Assembly (NCBI RefSeq): GCF_014851565.1
Contig: NZ_JACVAA010000004.1
Coordinates: 372,001-436,000, forward strand
Length of the DNA stretch: 64,000 nucleotides
From: Pseudomonas sp. PDM15
GTDB lineage: Bacteria; Pseudomonadota; Gammaproteobacteria; Pseudomonadales; Pseudomonadaceae
Reading direction: 5' to 3'
The notes under the pieces are model-generated. The model saw nothing but the letters and a program-made list of their open reading frames with translations. It searched no databases and was not told the origin of the DNA. The position numbers were made by a program, and so were the translations under genes. Below are positions 56,443 to 64,000 of this stretch, one piece after another (position 1 is the first letter of the stretch; every line of letters begins with the position of its first letter).

Positions 56443-56844
56443 TCAGGCACTGGATGCAGCGTAGGGCTCCGGCCTGGCCGGCTCGTTCTCAGGCCGCTCG
56501 GGGCGGCTGGCGATGTCTGCGATGTTCTGTGCCCGGTCGTTGCGCTCTTGCGCCTCGCGTAGCTCCGTAGCGGTCTCCAACGGTGTCGGCTGGCTCTCGA
56601 CTTCGCCTTCGCTGGCCACTGCCAGATACGTTTCGATCTGCCGTTGCTGAGTGTTGGCGCTGTAGATCTGCGTAGCCGCATCGCGCTTGGTGGCCTGGCT
56701 CAGTTCGCGGCTTTCCTGGCGCTCTGCGACTCGGTCGGAAGTAGCGTCCACAACCTTGTTCACCTGTTCGGGATTGGCTGGGCCGTACTTGTTGATGACC
56801 TGAGTCGAGGGCGGCAGAGTGCCGCTGTAGCCGTTGATTTGCAT
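56443..56844 (-). CDS. Conserved hypothetical, Gln/Glu-rich helical protein
   Basis: A 133-residue soluble protein I do not recognise. It starts MQINGYSGTLPPSTQ and then becomes strongly helical with many Gln, Glu, Arg and Asn (about 25-120), and a Pro/Glu-rich end (PERPENEPARPEP). No signal peptide. Leader contains GGGAGATGC. It is convergent with pckA and 89 bp downstream of the 36-residue peptide gene. Confidence 0.6.
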   Translation of the reverse strand: MQINGYSGTLPPSTQVINKYGPANPEQVNKVVDATSDRVAERQESRELSQATKRDAATQIYSANTQQRQIETYLAVASEGEVESQPTPLETATELREAQERNDRAQNIADIASRPERPENEPARPEPYAASSA

Positions 56845-56933
56845 TAGAAGTGCATCTCCCTGTAATTGCCTGGCTTTACTGTAATCCTCGACGGCAGGAG
56901 TGCATTAGATTGATTGGCAATAGCCGCTCCGTT

Positions 56934-57044
56934 TCATGGCAGACCGGCATTCAGGTGGCGGTTGTCGTGGCCGGCGGACTCTGCGAGCGCGCCGGGGCTG
57001 AGCAGGCTGGTGAGGATCAGCAGCAGGGGAGCGAAGCGTTTCAT
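56934..57044 (-). CDS. Tiny secreted peptide (36 residues)
   Basis: ATG at 57044 follows a perfect AGGAGGCCACC. The 36-residue product has a signal peptide: MKRF, a hydrophobic core APLLLILTSLLS, and cleavage after GALA (residue 21), leaving a 15-residue polar peptide ESAGHDNRHLNAGLP. It is below the usual gene-finding limit. It lies 38 bp after the 84-residue gene on the same strand, so it may share that transcript. Function unknown. Confidence 0.6.
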   Translation of the reverse strand: MKRFAPLLLILTSLLSPGALAESAGHDNRHLNAGLP

Positions 57045-57082
57045 GGTGGCCTCCTGATGGTCAGCGAGGACAGCCGGACGGC

Positions 57083-57337
57083 TCAGTCGATCACCTCTGC
57101 GCCCTGGATGGTCAGCTCCGGCAGGGCGGCGGGCATCGGACAGACCTGCAGATACTTGATGCTCTCACGCGGAATCATCAGCAGGTCGCCATCCACCTCG
57201 ATGCTCAGAAAAGGCGATTCCAGCTGTTTGCGCAAGGCGCGGGCGACGGCCGCCGGGTCTTCGCTCTGCTTGGGGAAGCGCAGGGCCAGGCGCTGGCCGT
57301 CCTGGAAATACAGATAGAGGTGCTTGAGTGGCTTCAT
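57083..57337 (-). CDS. Conserved hypothetical 84-residue protein
   Basis: Small soluble protein beginning MKPLKHLYLYFQDGQRLAL, with a helix (SEDPAAVARALRKQLE) and a beta-rich end containing LLMIPRESIKYLQVCPMP. No signal or membrane segment. I do not recognise the family. AAGGAGCC precedes the start. It is 33 bp after the DUF3392 gene. Confidence 0.6.
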   Translation of the reverse strand: MKPLKHLYLYFQDGQRLALRFPKQSEDPAAVARALRKQLESPFLSIEVDGDLLMIPRESIKYLQVCPMPAALPELTIQGAEVID

Positions 57338-57370
57338 GGGGCTCCTTCCTGGGCGCCCCCGTGGGCGCCT

Positions 57371-57694
57371 CTAGCTACGGTCGGCCAGTACGCCGATCAG
57401 GAAGAAGACTAGTAGCAGTACCGGCGCCAGGGTGAAGTTGTTGAAGTAGCCCAGGCCCTGGGCCAGCCAGGGGGTGAGAAAGACGATGGCAAGGCCGTAG
57501 CCGACGGCGCACACCAGCACGAAGACCAGGGTGCGCAGGAAGAAGTTGAAGCCGCTGATGGAGCGCTGCACCCAGGCGTTGATGCCGGGGCCGAACAGCA
57601 CGAACAGGGTGGCCATGATCGCCAGGGAAATGTCGTACAGGTTGCCGCGGCACCAGCGCGAGAGGGTGGCGATCAGGTCGAGCACGAGGTCCAT
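57371..57694 (-). CDS. DUF3392 family membrane protein
   Basis: A 107-residue inner-membrane protein with three hydrophobic segments (about 18-35, 50-72 and 85-104) ending FLIGVLADRS. The pattern DLIATLSRWCRGNLYDISLA at the N-terminus and NNFTLAPVLLLV matches DUF3392. Function unknown. ATG 57694 follows AAGGACCACCG; the longer frame from 57733 is not supported. It appears to start a short minus-strand unit of four small genes. Confidence 0.72.
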   Translation of the reverse strand: MDLVLDLIATLSRWCRGNLYDISLAIMATLFVLFGPGINAWVQRSISGFNFFLRTLVFVLVCAVGYGLAIVFLTPWLAQGLGYFNNFTLAPVLLLVFFLIGVLADRS

Positions 57695-57861
57695 CGGTGG
57701 TCCTTGGGGCGGATTGTGAGGCCGCCATTCCACCCTAGTCCGGGCGCGAATGCAAAGCGTGGTGAACGGCTTCGCTACAGGTCGCGGTGGCGTAATCGAG
57801 AGGGCGTCTTATGCCCTGGCGGTTGCATCGGTCAGCAGATTTCCGGCTTCCGGCGCAGATC

Positions 57862-58155
57862 TCAGTCGTCCCGGCGGATTTCGCGGGACTCCTGCCGCGT
57901 GTCCTGCTTGGTGCCACGCTTGAGTTGGCGACAATCCATGCGGTTATCCCCCGAGTCGAGGCATTCCTGCTTGAGATCGCGTGCTTCCTCGCGCCCGCTC
58001 TGGCGATTGTCGCGGGCATCGTAGCGATCACTGCGCCGGTCCTGGCGCCGCTCCGAGCCATAGGTGCCGGCATGGGCCGGTGGGCTGAGCAGGGGCGCGA
58101 CGAAGGCCAGCAGCAGGGCCGAAATCGCGAGACGCAAACCAGTGGAGTGATTCAT
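57862..58155 (-). CDS. Exported Arg/Asp-rich hypothetical protein
   Basis: A 97-residue protein with a signal peptide (NHSTGLRLAISALLLAFVAP, cleaved after AHA near residue 30). The mature part is almost all charged (many Arg, Asp, Glu, Gln) with two Cys in LKQECLDSGDNRMDCRQLK. AGGAGG stands before ATG 58155. I do not recognise a characterised family. It lies between the DUF3392 unit and hemW on the same strand. Confidence 0.62.
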   Translation of the reverse strand: MNHSTGLRLAISALLLAFVAPLLSPPAHAGTYGSERRQDRRSDRYDARDNRQSGREEARDLKQECLDSGDNRMDCRQLKRGTKQDTRQESREIRRDD

Positions 58156-58272
58156 GTTGCCTCCTGGTCGATGGGAGGGGCTGTGGAAGTATAGGCGAGG
58201 CGGCCGCGACCTCCCCGGCAAGGGACATCCGGCAGAGGTAGCGCCATTTGCCTGCGCGCGACCAGGTCCGAC

Positions 58273-59433
58273 TCAGGGCAGGAAGTGCTGCAGCAGATCG
58301 TTGAGGAAAAGCTGGCCTTCGCGGGTGGCGACCAGGCGCGCCGGGTCGGTCTGTAGCAGCTGGCGCGTCTCGGCCTCGCGGCGTGCCGCGTCCAGGCTGG
58401 CCAGCGGCAGGCCGGTGCGTTGCTCGAACAGGGCCGCCGGCACACCCTCGCTCAGGCGCAGCACGTTCATCAGGAATTCGAACGGCAGCTCCTCGGTGTC
58501 CAGTACCCGTTCGCCGGCCTGGAAGGTCTTGGCTGCATCCAGGTAGTCCTTGGGCAGTCGGGTCTTCCAAGTGCGCAGGATGCGCCCGTCCGGCGCGCTC
58601 AGCTTGGCGTGGGCGCCGGCGCCGATACCGAGGAAGTCTCCGAAGGTCCAGTAGTTGAGGTTGTGCCGCGCCGCCTTGCCGGCCTGGGCATAGGCGGAAA
58701 CCTCGTACTGCCTGTAGCCCTCGGCGGCCAGCAGGGCCTGGCCGGCCTCCTGGATGTCCCACAGCAGATCGTCCTCGGGCAGCTCGGGCGGCTGGCTCCA
58801 GAACACCGTGTTGGGCTCCATGGTCAGCTGGTACCAGGACAGGTGTGTCGGGCCCTGGGCGATGGCGGTGCGCAGGTCGAACAGGGCGTCCTCGATGCTC
58901 TGCTCGGGCAGGCCGTGCATCAGGTCCAGGTTGAAGTTGTCGAAGCCGGCGGCGCGCGCCATATCGGCGGCTCGCACGGCCTCATTACCGTCGTGGATGC
59001 GGCCCAGGGCCTTGAGCTTGGCCTCCTGGAAGCTCTGCACGCCGATCGACAGGCGATTGATGCCCAGGCTGCGGTAGTCGCGGAACTTGGCCTGCTCGAA
59101 GGTGCCCGGGTTGGCTTCCAGGGTGATCTCGATATCGCTGGCGAACGGCACGCGCCGCTGCACACCTTCCAGTAGTCGACCGAGGGCCTTGGCCGAGAAC
59201 AGGCTGGGCGTGCCGCCGCCGAAGAAGATCGAAGTCAGCTCGCGGCCGTGGACGTGCTCACGGTCGGCATCCAGATCGGCCAGCAGGGCGTCGACGTACT
59301 CCTCTTCCGGCAGGCTCGGCCCGGCGGCGTGGGAATTGAAGTCGCAGTAGGGGCATTTGCGCACGCACCACGGGATGTGGATGTACAGCGCGAGTGGCGG
59401 CAGCTGGAAGCCACCGCCGGGCGAGGTGTTCAT
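58273..59433 (-). CDS. hemW: Heme chaperone HemW (radical SAM)
   Basis: A 386-residue radical-SAM protein of the HemN-like group. The cluster cysteines are C23, C27 and C30 in CVRKCPYC, followed by [10 protein letters not shown], and a late [18 protein letters not shown]. It lacks oxygen-independent coproporphyrinogen oxidase function in its family and carries heme. ATG 59433 overlaps the rdgB stop by four bases. Same order (metX-metW-DUF4426-rdgB-hemW) is known in Pseudomonas. Confidence 0.93.
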   Translation of the reverse strand: MNTSPGGGFQLPPLALYIHIPWCVRKCPYCDFNSHAAGPSLPEEEYVDALLADLDADREHVHGRELTSIFFGGGTPSLFSAKALGRLLEGVQRRVPFASDIEITLEANPGTFEQAKFRDYRSLGINRLSIGVQSFQEAKLKALGRIHDGNEAVRAADMARAAGFDNFNLDLMHGLPEQSIEDALFDLRTAIAQGPTHLSWYQLTMEPNTVFWSQPPELPEDDLLWDIQEAGQALLAAEGYRQYEVSAYAQAGKAARHNLNYWTFGDFLGIGAGAHAKLSAPDGRILRTWKTRLPKDYLDAAKTFQAGERVLDTEELPFEFLMNVLRLSEGVPAALFEQRTGLPLASLDAARREAETRQLLQTDPARLVATREGQLFLNDLLQHFLP

Positions 59434-60029
59434 TGCAGACCCAGGCGCTGCTTGAGCAGGGCCATGGCGCGGGCGCGATGGCTGATGCGGTTCTTCTCGT
59501 CGCTGGCCAGTTCGGCGCTGGAGCACTCGCGCTCCGGCACCCAGAACAGCGGGTCATAGCCGAAGCCCTCGGCGCCGCGGGCTTCGCGCAGGATGCTGCC
59601 GTGCCAAAGGCCTTCGCAGATGATCGGCAGCGGGTCGTCGGCGTGCCGCACCAGGGCCAGGGCGCAGACGAACTGGGCGCCGCGCTCGGCGTCCGCCACG
59701 TCCTTCAGGGCATCGAGCAGCTTGGCGTTGTTGGCCGCATCGCCCTGGCCATCGGCATAGCGAGCCGAGTAGATGCCCGGCGCACCGCCGAGGAAGTCCA
59801 CCGCCAGGCCGGAGTCGTCGGCCAGCGCCGGCAGGCCGGATACGCGGGCGGCGTTGCGCGCCTTGAGGATGGCGTTCTCGACGAAGGACAGGCCTGTCTC
59901 TTCCGGCTCGATGCTGGAGAGTTCGCCCACCGAGCGCACGCGCACATGCTCGCCGAGCATGGCCTGGAGTTCCTTGAGCTTGCCGGCGTTGTGGCTGGCC
60001 AGCACCAGTTCTTTGAAGGGCATGGTCAT
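59430..60029 (-). CDS. rdgB: dITP/XTP pyrophosphatase RdgB
   Basis: A 199-residue house-cleaning nucleotide pyrophosphatase. [14 protein letters not shown] (residues 8-21) is the triphosphate-binding motif; [13 protein letters not shown] and ADDSGLAVD follow, and [13 protein letters not shown] is late. It removes non-canonical purine triphosphates. Start overlaps the DUF4426 stop by four bases (ATGA), so the metX-to-hemW genes are tightly coupled. Confidence 0.96.
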   Translation of the reverse strand: MTMPFKELVLASHNAGKLKELQAMLGEHVRVRSVGELSSIEPEETGLSFVENAILKARNAARVSGLPALADDSGLAVDFLGGAPGIYSARYADGQGDAANNAKLLDALKDVADAERGAQFVCALALVRHADDPLPIICEGLWHGSILREARGAEGFGYDPLFWVPERECSSAELASDEKNRISHRARAMALLKQRLGLQ

Positions 60030-60445
60030 TCGTCCGGGAACACTTCCTGATTGAAGGTAAGGGTGTGCGGTGCGCCATCGCCGATCTGCACGTTGACGCT
60101 GAAGGTGAGGATCTCGCGCTCGCGCAGCGGGAACTCGGCCAGGTAGTACACGGCGCCGCTCTCCAGCACTTGCTTGAACTGCAGTTCGACGGTCTGCCCG
60201 AGCAGGTTCTTCAGGGTGCCGCCGACCTTGGCCGGCTGGCCCTTGCCGTCCTTGAGCGCGGCGATGTTGAGTACGCCCACCGTCTTGCTGCGGGTCAGGC
60301 CGGCGGCTGCAGCGATGTCCGGCTGCAGGAAGCTGGAGTTGAACACGCTGTAGTGCACGTCCAGTTCGCCGAAGGTCTGTTTGCGTTCGGCGAACGCTGG
60401 CAGGGCGAAGAGCAGGCAGAGCAGCAGGGATGCGAAACGGCGCAT
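60026..60445 (-). CDS. DUF4426 periplasmic protein
   Basis: A 139-residue exported protein with a signal peptide cleaved after AFA (about residue 19), then [20 protein letters not shown]. The rest is beta-rich. I recognise DUF4426, always found between metW and rdgB in Pseudomonas; function unknown. Confidence 0.82.
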   Translation of the reverse strand: MRRFASLLLCLLFALPAFAERKQTFGELDVHYSVFNSSFLQPDIAAAAGLTRSKTVGVLNIAALKDGKGQPAKVGGTLKNLLGQTVELQFKQVLESGAVYYLAEFPLREREILTFSVNVQIGDGAPHTLTFNQEVFPDE

Positions 60446-60471
60446 TGAGAGGTCCTCCGGTGCGTCGCGGG

Positions 60472-61092
60472 TTAGACGGCTACGCGGTGATCGGCCAGGC
60501 CGGACCCGCTGACGCGATAGATGCCGATCTCACCCAACAGGTTAGGCCAAAGACGGCTACCCAGGTTGTGGCGATGTTCGTGATCGACGGCCAGGCGTTC
60601 TTCCACCTTCGCGCCTTGGGCGTGGCACAGGCGTTCGAAGTCTTCGAAGGTGCAGAAGTGGATGTTCGGCGTGTTGTACCAGGTGTAGGGCAGGAAGTCG
60701 GAGACCGGCATGCGGCCCTTGGTGGTCAGGTACCAGCGGCAGCGCCAGTGGCCGAAGTTGGGGAAGGTGATGATGCAGGTCTTGCCAACCCGCAGCATCT
60801 CCGCCAGAACCTTGTCCGGGTAGCGCAGGGCCTGCAGCGACTGGGTCATGACCACCACGTCGAAGCTGTTGTCGGCGAAGTTGCCCAGGCCCTCGTCGAG
60901 GTTCTGCTCGATCACGTTGACGCCGCGCTCGATGCACTTGGCGATCTTCTCCGGGTCGATTTCCAGGCCGTAGCCGCCCACCTGCTTGTGGTCGCGCAGG
61001 TGGGCCAGCAGCTCGCCGTCGCCGCAGCCCAGGTCGAGCACGCGGCTGCCGGCCGGAATCCATTCCTGGATGATTTCCAGATCCGCTCGCAT
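60472..61092 (-). CDS. metW: Methionine biosynthesis protein MetW
   Basis: A 206-residue SAM-dependent methyltransferase-fold protein; [18 protein letters not shown] (residues ~18-35) is motif I and [14 protein letters not shown] follows. MetW works with MetX in homoserine acylation in relatives. It starts one base after the metX stop and precedes DUF4426 by 26 bp. Confidence 0.93.
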   Translation of the reverse strand: MRADLEIIQEWIPAGSRVLDLGCGDGELLAHLRDHKQVGGYGLEIDPEKIAKCIERGVNVIEQNLDEGLGNFADNSFDVVVMTQSLQALRYPDKVLAEMLRVGKTCIITFPNFGHWRCRWYLTTKGRMPVSDFLPYTWYNTPNIHFCTFEDFERLCHAQGAKVEERLAVDHEHRHNLGSRLWPNLLGEIGIYRVSGSGLADHRVAV

Positions 61093-61093
61093 A

Positions 61094-62233
61094 TTAGACC
61101 TCGATCCGCTTCATGTAGGCGCTGAAGCCCTGCAGGTAGCGCGGGATCGGCATGAGGAAGGCGTCGTGGCCTTGGGGAGCGTCGATCTCCAGGTAGCAGA
61201 CGTTCTTCTTGGCGGCGAGCAGGGCGTCGACGATCTCCCGCGAGCGCGCCGGCGAGAAGCGCCAGTCGGTGGTGAAGGACATCAGGCAGAAGTCGGCCTT
61301 GGCCACGCTCAGGGTCTTGGCCAGATCGCCGCCGTGGGCCGCGGCCGGGTCGTAGTAATCCAGCGCTTTGGTCATCAGCAGGTAGGTGTTGGCATCGAAG
61401 CGTCCGGAGAACTCTTCGCCCTGGTAGCGCAGGTAGCTCTCGACCTGGAATTCCACGCTATGGAAGTCGTAGTTGAGCTTGTCGGTCTTCAGCTCGCGGC
61501 CGAATTTCTCGCCCATGGCGTCGTCGGACAGGTAGGTGATGTGGCCGACCATGCGTGCCAGCATCAGGCCGCGCTTGGGGATTACCCCCTGTTCCTGGAA
61601 GTGGCCGCCATGGAACTCGGGGTCGGTGAGAATGGCCTGGCGCGCGACCTCGTTGAAGGCGATGTTCTGCGCCGACAGCTTGGGCGCCGAGGCGATGCAC
61701 AGGCAGTGGCGCACGCGCTCCGGATAGCTGATGGTCCACTGCAGGGCCTGCATGCCGCCAAGGCTGCCGCCGATGGTCGCGGTCCACTGGCGGATGCCGA
61801 GCTGGTCGGCCAGGCGGGCCTGGCTGTTGACCCAGTCTTCCACCGTCATCACCGGGAAATCGGCGCCGTAGGGCTTGCCATTGGCCGGGTTGAGGCTGGA
61901 CGGGCCGGTGCTGCCATTGCAGCCGCCGAGGTTGTTGAGGCTGACGACGAAGAACTTGTTGGTGTCGATCGGCTTGCCGGGGCCGATGCAGCTGTCCCAC
62001 CAGCCGGGCTTGCGCTCCTCGGCGCTGTGGAAGCCGGCGGCGTGGTGATGGCCGGAGAGGGCGTGGCAGATCAGCACGGCGTTGCTGGCGGAGGCGTTGA
62101 GCGTGCCGTAGGTCTCGTAGACCAGCTGGTAGTCGGCCAGGCTGCGGCCACACACCAGCGCCAGCGGCTCGCTGAAATGGGCGACCTGCGGGGTGACCAG
62201 GCCAACGGAGTCGGCGGGGAAAACAGTCGGCAT
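61094..62233 (-). CDS. metX: Homoserine O-acyltransferase MetX
   Basis: A 379-residue alpha/beta hydrolase-fold acyltransferase. The nucleophile Ser is near residue 157 in [29 protein letters not shown] and the C-terminal His in PQGHDAFL complete the site. It acylates homoserine, the first committed methionine step; Pseudomonas MetX proteins mostly use succinyl-CoA. ATG 62233 is chosen over an upstream in-frame start at 62293. No riboswitch was recognised upstream. Confidence 0.93.
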   Translation of the reverse strand: MPTVFPADSVGLVTPQVAHFSEPLALVCGRSLADYQLVYETYGTLNASASNAVLICHALSGHHHAAGFHSAEERKPGWWDSCIGPGKPIDTNKFFVVSLNNLGGCNGSTGPSSLNPANGKPYGADFPVMTVEDWVNSQARLADQLGIRQWTATIGGSLGGMQALQWTISYPERVRHCLCIASAPKLSAQNIAFNEVARQAILTDPEFHGGHFQEQGVIPKRGLMLARMVGHITYLSDDAMGEKFGRELKTDKLNYDFHSVEFQVESYLRYQGEEFSGRFDANTYLLMTKALDYYDPAAAHGGDLAKTLSVAKADFCLMSFTTDWRFSPARSREIVDALLAAKKNVCYLEIDAPQGHDAFLMPIPRYLQGFSAYMKRIEV

Positions 62234-62275
62234 CGACCCTGCTCTCGATCCAGGAAAGTGCAGCAGTCTAAAGAG

Positions 62276-62307
62276 CACGGCCCCCGGCAGCAAGCGCGGG
62301 GGCCGTG
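62276..62307 (-). terminator. Terminator between the dynamin-like gene and metX
   Basis: CACGGCCCCC (62276-62285) pairs perfectly with GGGGGCCGTG (62298-62307) across 12 bases; on the minus strand CTCTTT follows. Confidence 0.6.
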
Positions 62308-62331
62308 GCTAAGCGGCTGATTTATCTAGGC

Positions 62332-64000
62332 TCAGGCCGGGTCGGCGGCACTGTGCTGGCGCGGTGCCGCGGGCAGGGTGACGACCTTGCCCTGGCGCTG
62401 GATCGGCGCTGGGCGGCGCAGGGCGCGGAGCATTTCGTTGGCCTGAGCCAACTGGGTCTCCAGTTGCGAGCAGTAGCCGCTCAGTTGCTGGCCGCGCTGG
62501 CGCGCCTGCTGGGTTTCCTGGGCCAGGGCCTTGAGGCGCAGCATGTGGGTTTCCAGCATCTGCTTGTGTTCGAGGGTGTGCTGCATCAGCGGCATCAACG
62601 CGTCGTTGGCCCACTGCTCGGCGTCCGTGCGCAGGCGCTGGTGCATGCCGATGACTTCCTGAACCAGGGTGGCGAAGAAGCGCTTGGTCAGGCTGCGCTG
62701 CTCGGTGAGCAGGGTCTTCAGGTGCAGGCGGAACTGGTCGGCCTTGCCGCGCAACTGCTTGAGCTCACGCAGGTAGCGCTGGCTGTTGAACTGCGGCGCA
62801 TCGACGCCGTGCAGCGGGTTCTCTTCGTTGTGCCGGCGGTAGATGGCGGCGACCATCTTGTTGGCCATCTCCGCTTCATGAGCCAGGTTGCCGAGGTCGT
62901 GCTCCACCGAGCGGAAGAACTGCACGATAGCCTGGTTGATGCCCAGGGTCGTCCAGCTGCCGGTCAGGCCGTGGCGCGCCTGGGACAGGTGCTCCTCCAG
63001 GCGCTCCGGGCGCACCGCGGTGCGCAGCAGATCGCCCTGGCGCTTGAGCAGGCGCTGGTTGGTCTTCAGGCCGAGCAGCCGTTTGTGGTGCAGGCTGTGG
63101 TCTTCCTTGGTCTTGGCGGTCAGCTCGAACAGCAGCTGGCCGTTGTCGTGCTGATGGTTGTTGAGCAGGTTCTGCTGCTCGCGCACCTTGTCCAGGCGCA
63201 GGCTGAGCACGTGCTGGCTGTTGTTGAGCAGAGCCAGCACCTGGTTGACCACGCGCTCCTCGAGCAGGCGTTCCTTCTGCGCCACGATGCGCTCGCACAG
63301 CAGTTGCTCCAGATTGGCCAGTCGGCTGCGGGCGAGCAGTTCCTCGTCCTTGCGCACCTTGGCGATCAGTGCCTGCTTGGCCGACAGCGGCAGCACGCTG
63401 GCCGCGGGAATGCCGAGCTGCTTGGCAGTGGTGTTCTGTACCAGGCCGATGGCCTTGTTGACGTATTCCTCGCCGGCCAGGTCGTCCCACAGCACGTCGA
63501 TCTTGTTCAGCACGGCGAACAGGCTGGCCTGGGTGTCCTCGTCGAGCTGACGGATATGTTCCTTCCAGATCGCCATGTCGCTGGCGGTGACGCCGGTGTC
63601 GGCGGCCAGCAGGAAGATGATCGCCTGGGCGCTGGGCAGCATCGACAGGGTCAGTTCCGGCTCGCTGCCCAAGGCGTTGAGGCCGGGGGTGTCGAGGATG
63701 CGCAGGCCCTGGCGCAGCAACGGGTGGTCGAAGTTGACCATGGCGTGGCGCCAGGCCGGGACCAGTACCTGGCCGGGCTTGCCGGCGGGCTCCAGCATGT
63801 CCGGCAGGAAGCCGAGCTGGATCGCCTGCTCGACCAGCATCGGCTTGGTCTTGGCGACCTGGGCGAAGGCCAGGGCCATGTTGTCCGGATCGCTCGGGTC
63901 CAGCGGGATATTCACCCAGTGCCGCGGGATGCGCTTGAACTGCGCCACGCTGGCGTCGGCCATGCGCGTCTCGATCGGCAGCAGGCGGATGTAGGAGCGT
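62332..64000 (-). CDS. Dynamin-family GTPase (N-terminus outside window)
   Basis: The frame stays open to the window end, so at least 555 residues of a larger protein are visible and the P-loop lies upstream. Present are the G3-type LRILDTPGLNALGSEPEL and the G4 motif NKID (VLNKIDVLWDDLAG), then a long helical stalk with many Leu, Gln and Arg. It resembles bacterial dynamin-like membrane proteins; membrane remodelling is inferred from the family. A terminator separates it from metX. Confidence 0.78.
   Translation of the reverse strand, partial: RSYIRLLPIETRMADASVAQFKRIPRHWVNIPLDPSDPDNMALAFAQVAKTKPMLVEQAIQLGFLPDMLEPAGKPGQVLVPAWRHAMVNFDHPLLRQGLRILDTPGLNALGSEPELTLSMLPSAQAIIFLLAADTGVTASDMAIWKEHIRQLDEDTQASLFAVLNKIDVLWDDLAGEEYVNKAIGLVQNTTAKQLGIPAASVLPLSAKQALIAKVRKDEELLARSRLANLEQLLCERIVAQKERLLEERVVNQVLALLNNSQHVLSLRLDKVREQQNLLNNHQHDNGQLLFELTAKTKEDHSLHHKRLLGLKTNQRLLKRQGDLLRTAVRPERLEEHLSQARHGLTGSWTTLGINQAIVQFFRSVEHDLGNLAHEAEMANKMVAAIYRRHNEENPLHGVDAPQFNSQRYLRELKQLRGKADQFRLHLKTLLTEQRSLTKRFFATLVQEVIGMHQRLRTDAEQWANDALMPLMQHTLEHKQMLETHMLRLKALAQETQQARQRGQQLSGYCSQLETQLAQANEMLRALRRPAPIQRQGKVVTLPAAPRQHSAADPA

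Noticed and set aside
53979..56681. 900-residue open frame on the minus strand
   Set aside because: Antisense to hslO and pckA, both securely identified; no domain seen.
62234..62331. SAM-responsive riboswitch before metX
   Set aside because: Only about 40 bases lie between the upstream terminator and the metX start, too little for a known SAM aptamer.

Overview
The window looks like a chromosomal segment of a Pseudomonas species. It is GC-rich, and by memory of PAO1 its backbone gene order matches the PA5224-to-PA5192 stretch: pepP, ubiH, a DUF4442 gene, ubiI, an iron ABC transporter, gcvT-gcvH-gcvP, a GspE-like ATPase, CYTH-CHAD, pit, argE, argA, gshA, a thioesterase, tex, ompR/envZ, rimK, hslR, hslO, pckA. 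No rRNA, tRNA, CRISPR array, prophage or insertion sequence was seen. Starts were re-chosen from ribosome-binding sites and family lengths, because many open frames run upstream of the real start.

Layout. 1-3841: ubiquinone block (pepP cut by the window edge, ubiH, DUF4442, ubiI). 3959-6753: ferric iron binding protein and permease, separated by a double-hairpin repeat and lacking an ATPase. 6916-11552: glycine cleavage genes gcvT, gcvH, gcvP, with a palindromic repeat between gcvT and gcvH. 11609-13252: a lipoprotein hydrolase and a DUF2388 protein. 13341-31364: an accessory hexuronate/aldarate cluster. 31748-36372: NfeD, an SPFH protein, a GspE-like ATPase and CYTH-CHAD. 36446-40636: phosphate transporter, argE, argA. 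40806-45672: Rmf-like protein, gshA, thioesterase, tex. 45843-51772: OmpR/EnvZ and a 1258-residue GGDEF-EAL protein. 51795-56381: rimK, rimB, hslR, hslO, pckA. 56443-58155: a run of small genes. 58273-64000: hemW, rdgB, DUF4426, metW, metX and a truncated dynamin-like GTPase. In PAO1, by memory, this last block is at PA0386-PA0390, far from pckA.

The cluster at 13.3-31.4 kb appears to encode a complete isomerase-free (oxidative) route from galacturonate/glucuronate, and from glucarate and galactarate, to 2-oxoglutarate. An OprD-type porin, a TRAP transporter and a GudP-type MFS carrier bring substrates in. A mutarotase, uronate dehydrogenase (udh) and an SMP-30 lactonase make aldarates. GudD and GarD dehydrate them to 5-keto-4-deoxyglucarate. 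KdgD and a semialdehyde dehydrogenase finish to 2-oxoglutarate. A FadR-type regulator lies at one end.

Two regulatory layers can be read from the DNA. Four copies of a 13-14 bp palindrome (core GTTGT-N3-ACAAC) lie upstream of the regulator/mutarotase, udh, kdgD and porin genes. A-rich AAnAAnAA tracts of the Hfq/Crc type lie just upstream of six cluster genes (oprD-like, udh, lactonase, dctP, gudD, gudP). Elsewhere, the 112 bp before argA hold a five-codon ORF, Met-Leu-Arg-Arg-Arg-stop, with a strong ribosome-binding site and a following hairpin. This looks like an arginine-sensing leader peptide and may be the most novel element here. Other items worth a look are a 36-residue secreted peptide gene at 57.0 kb and three palindromic repeat elements.
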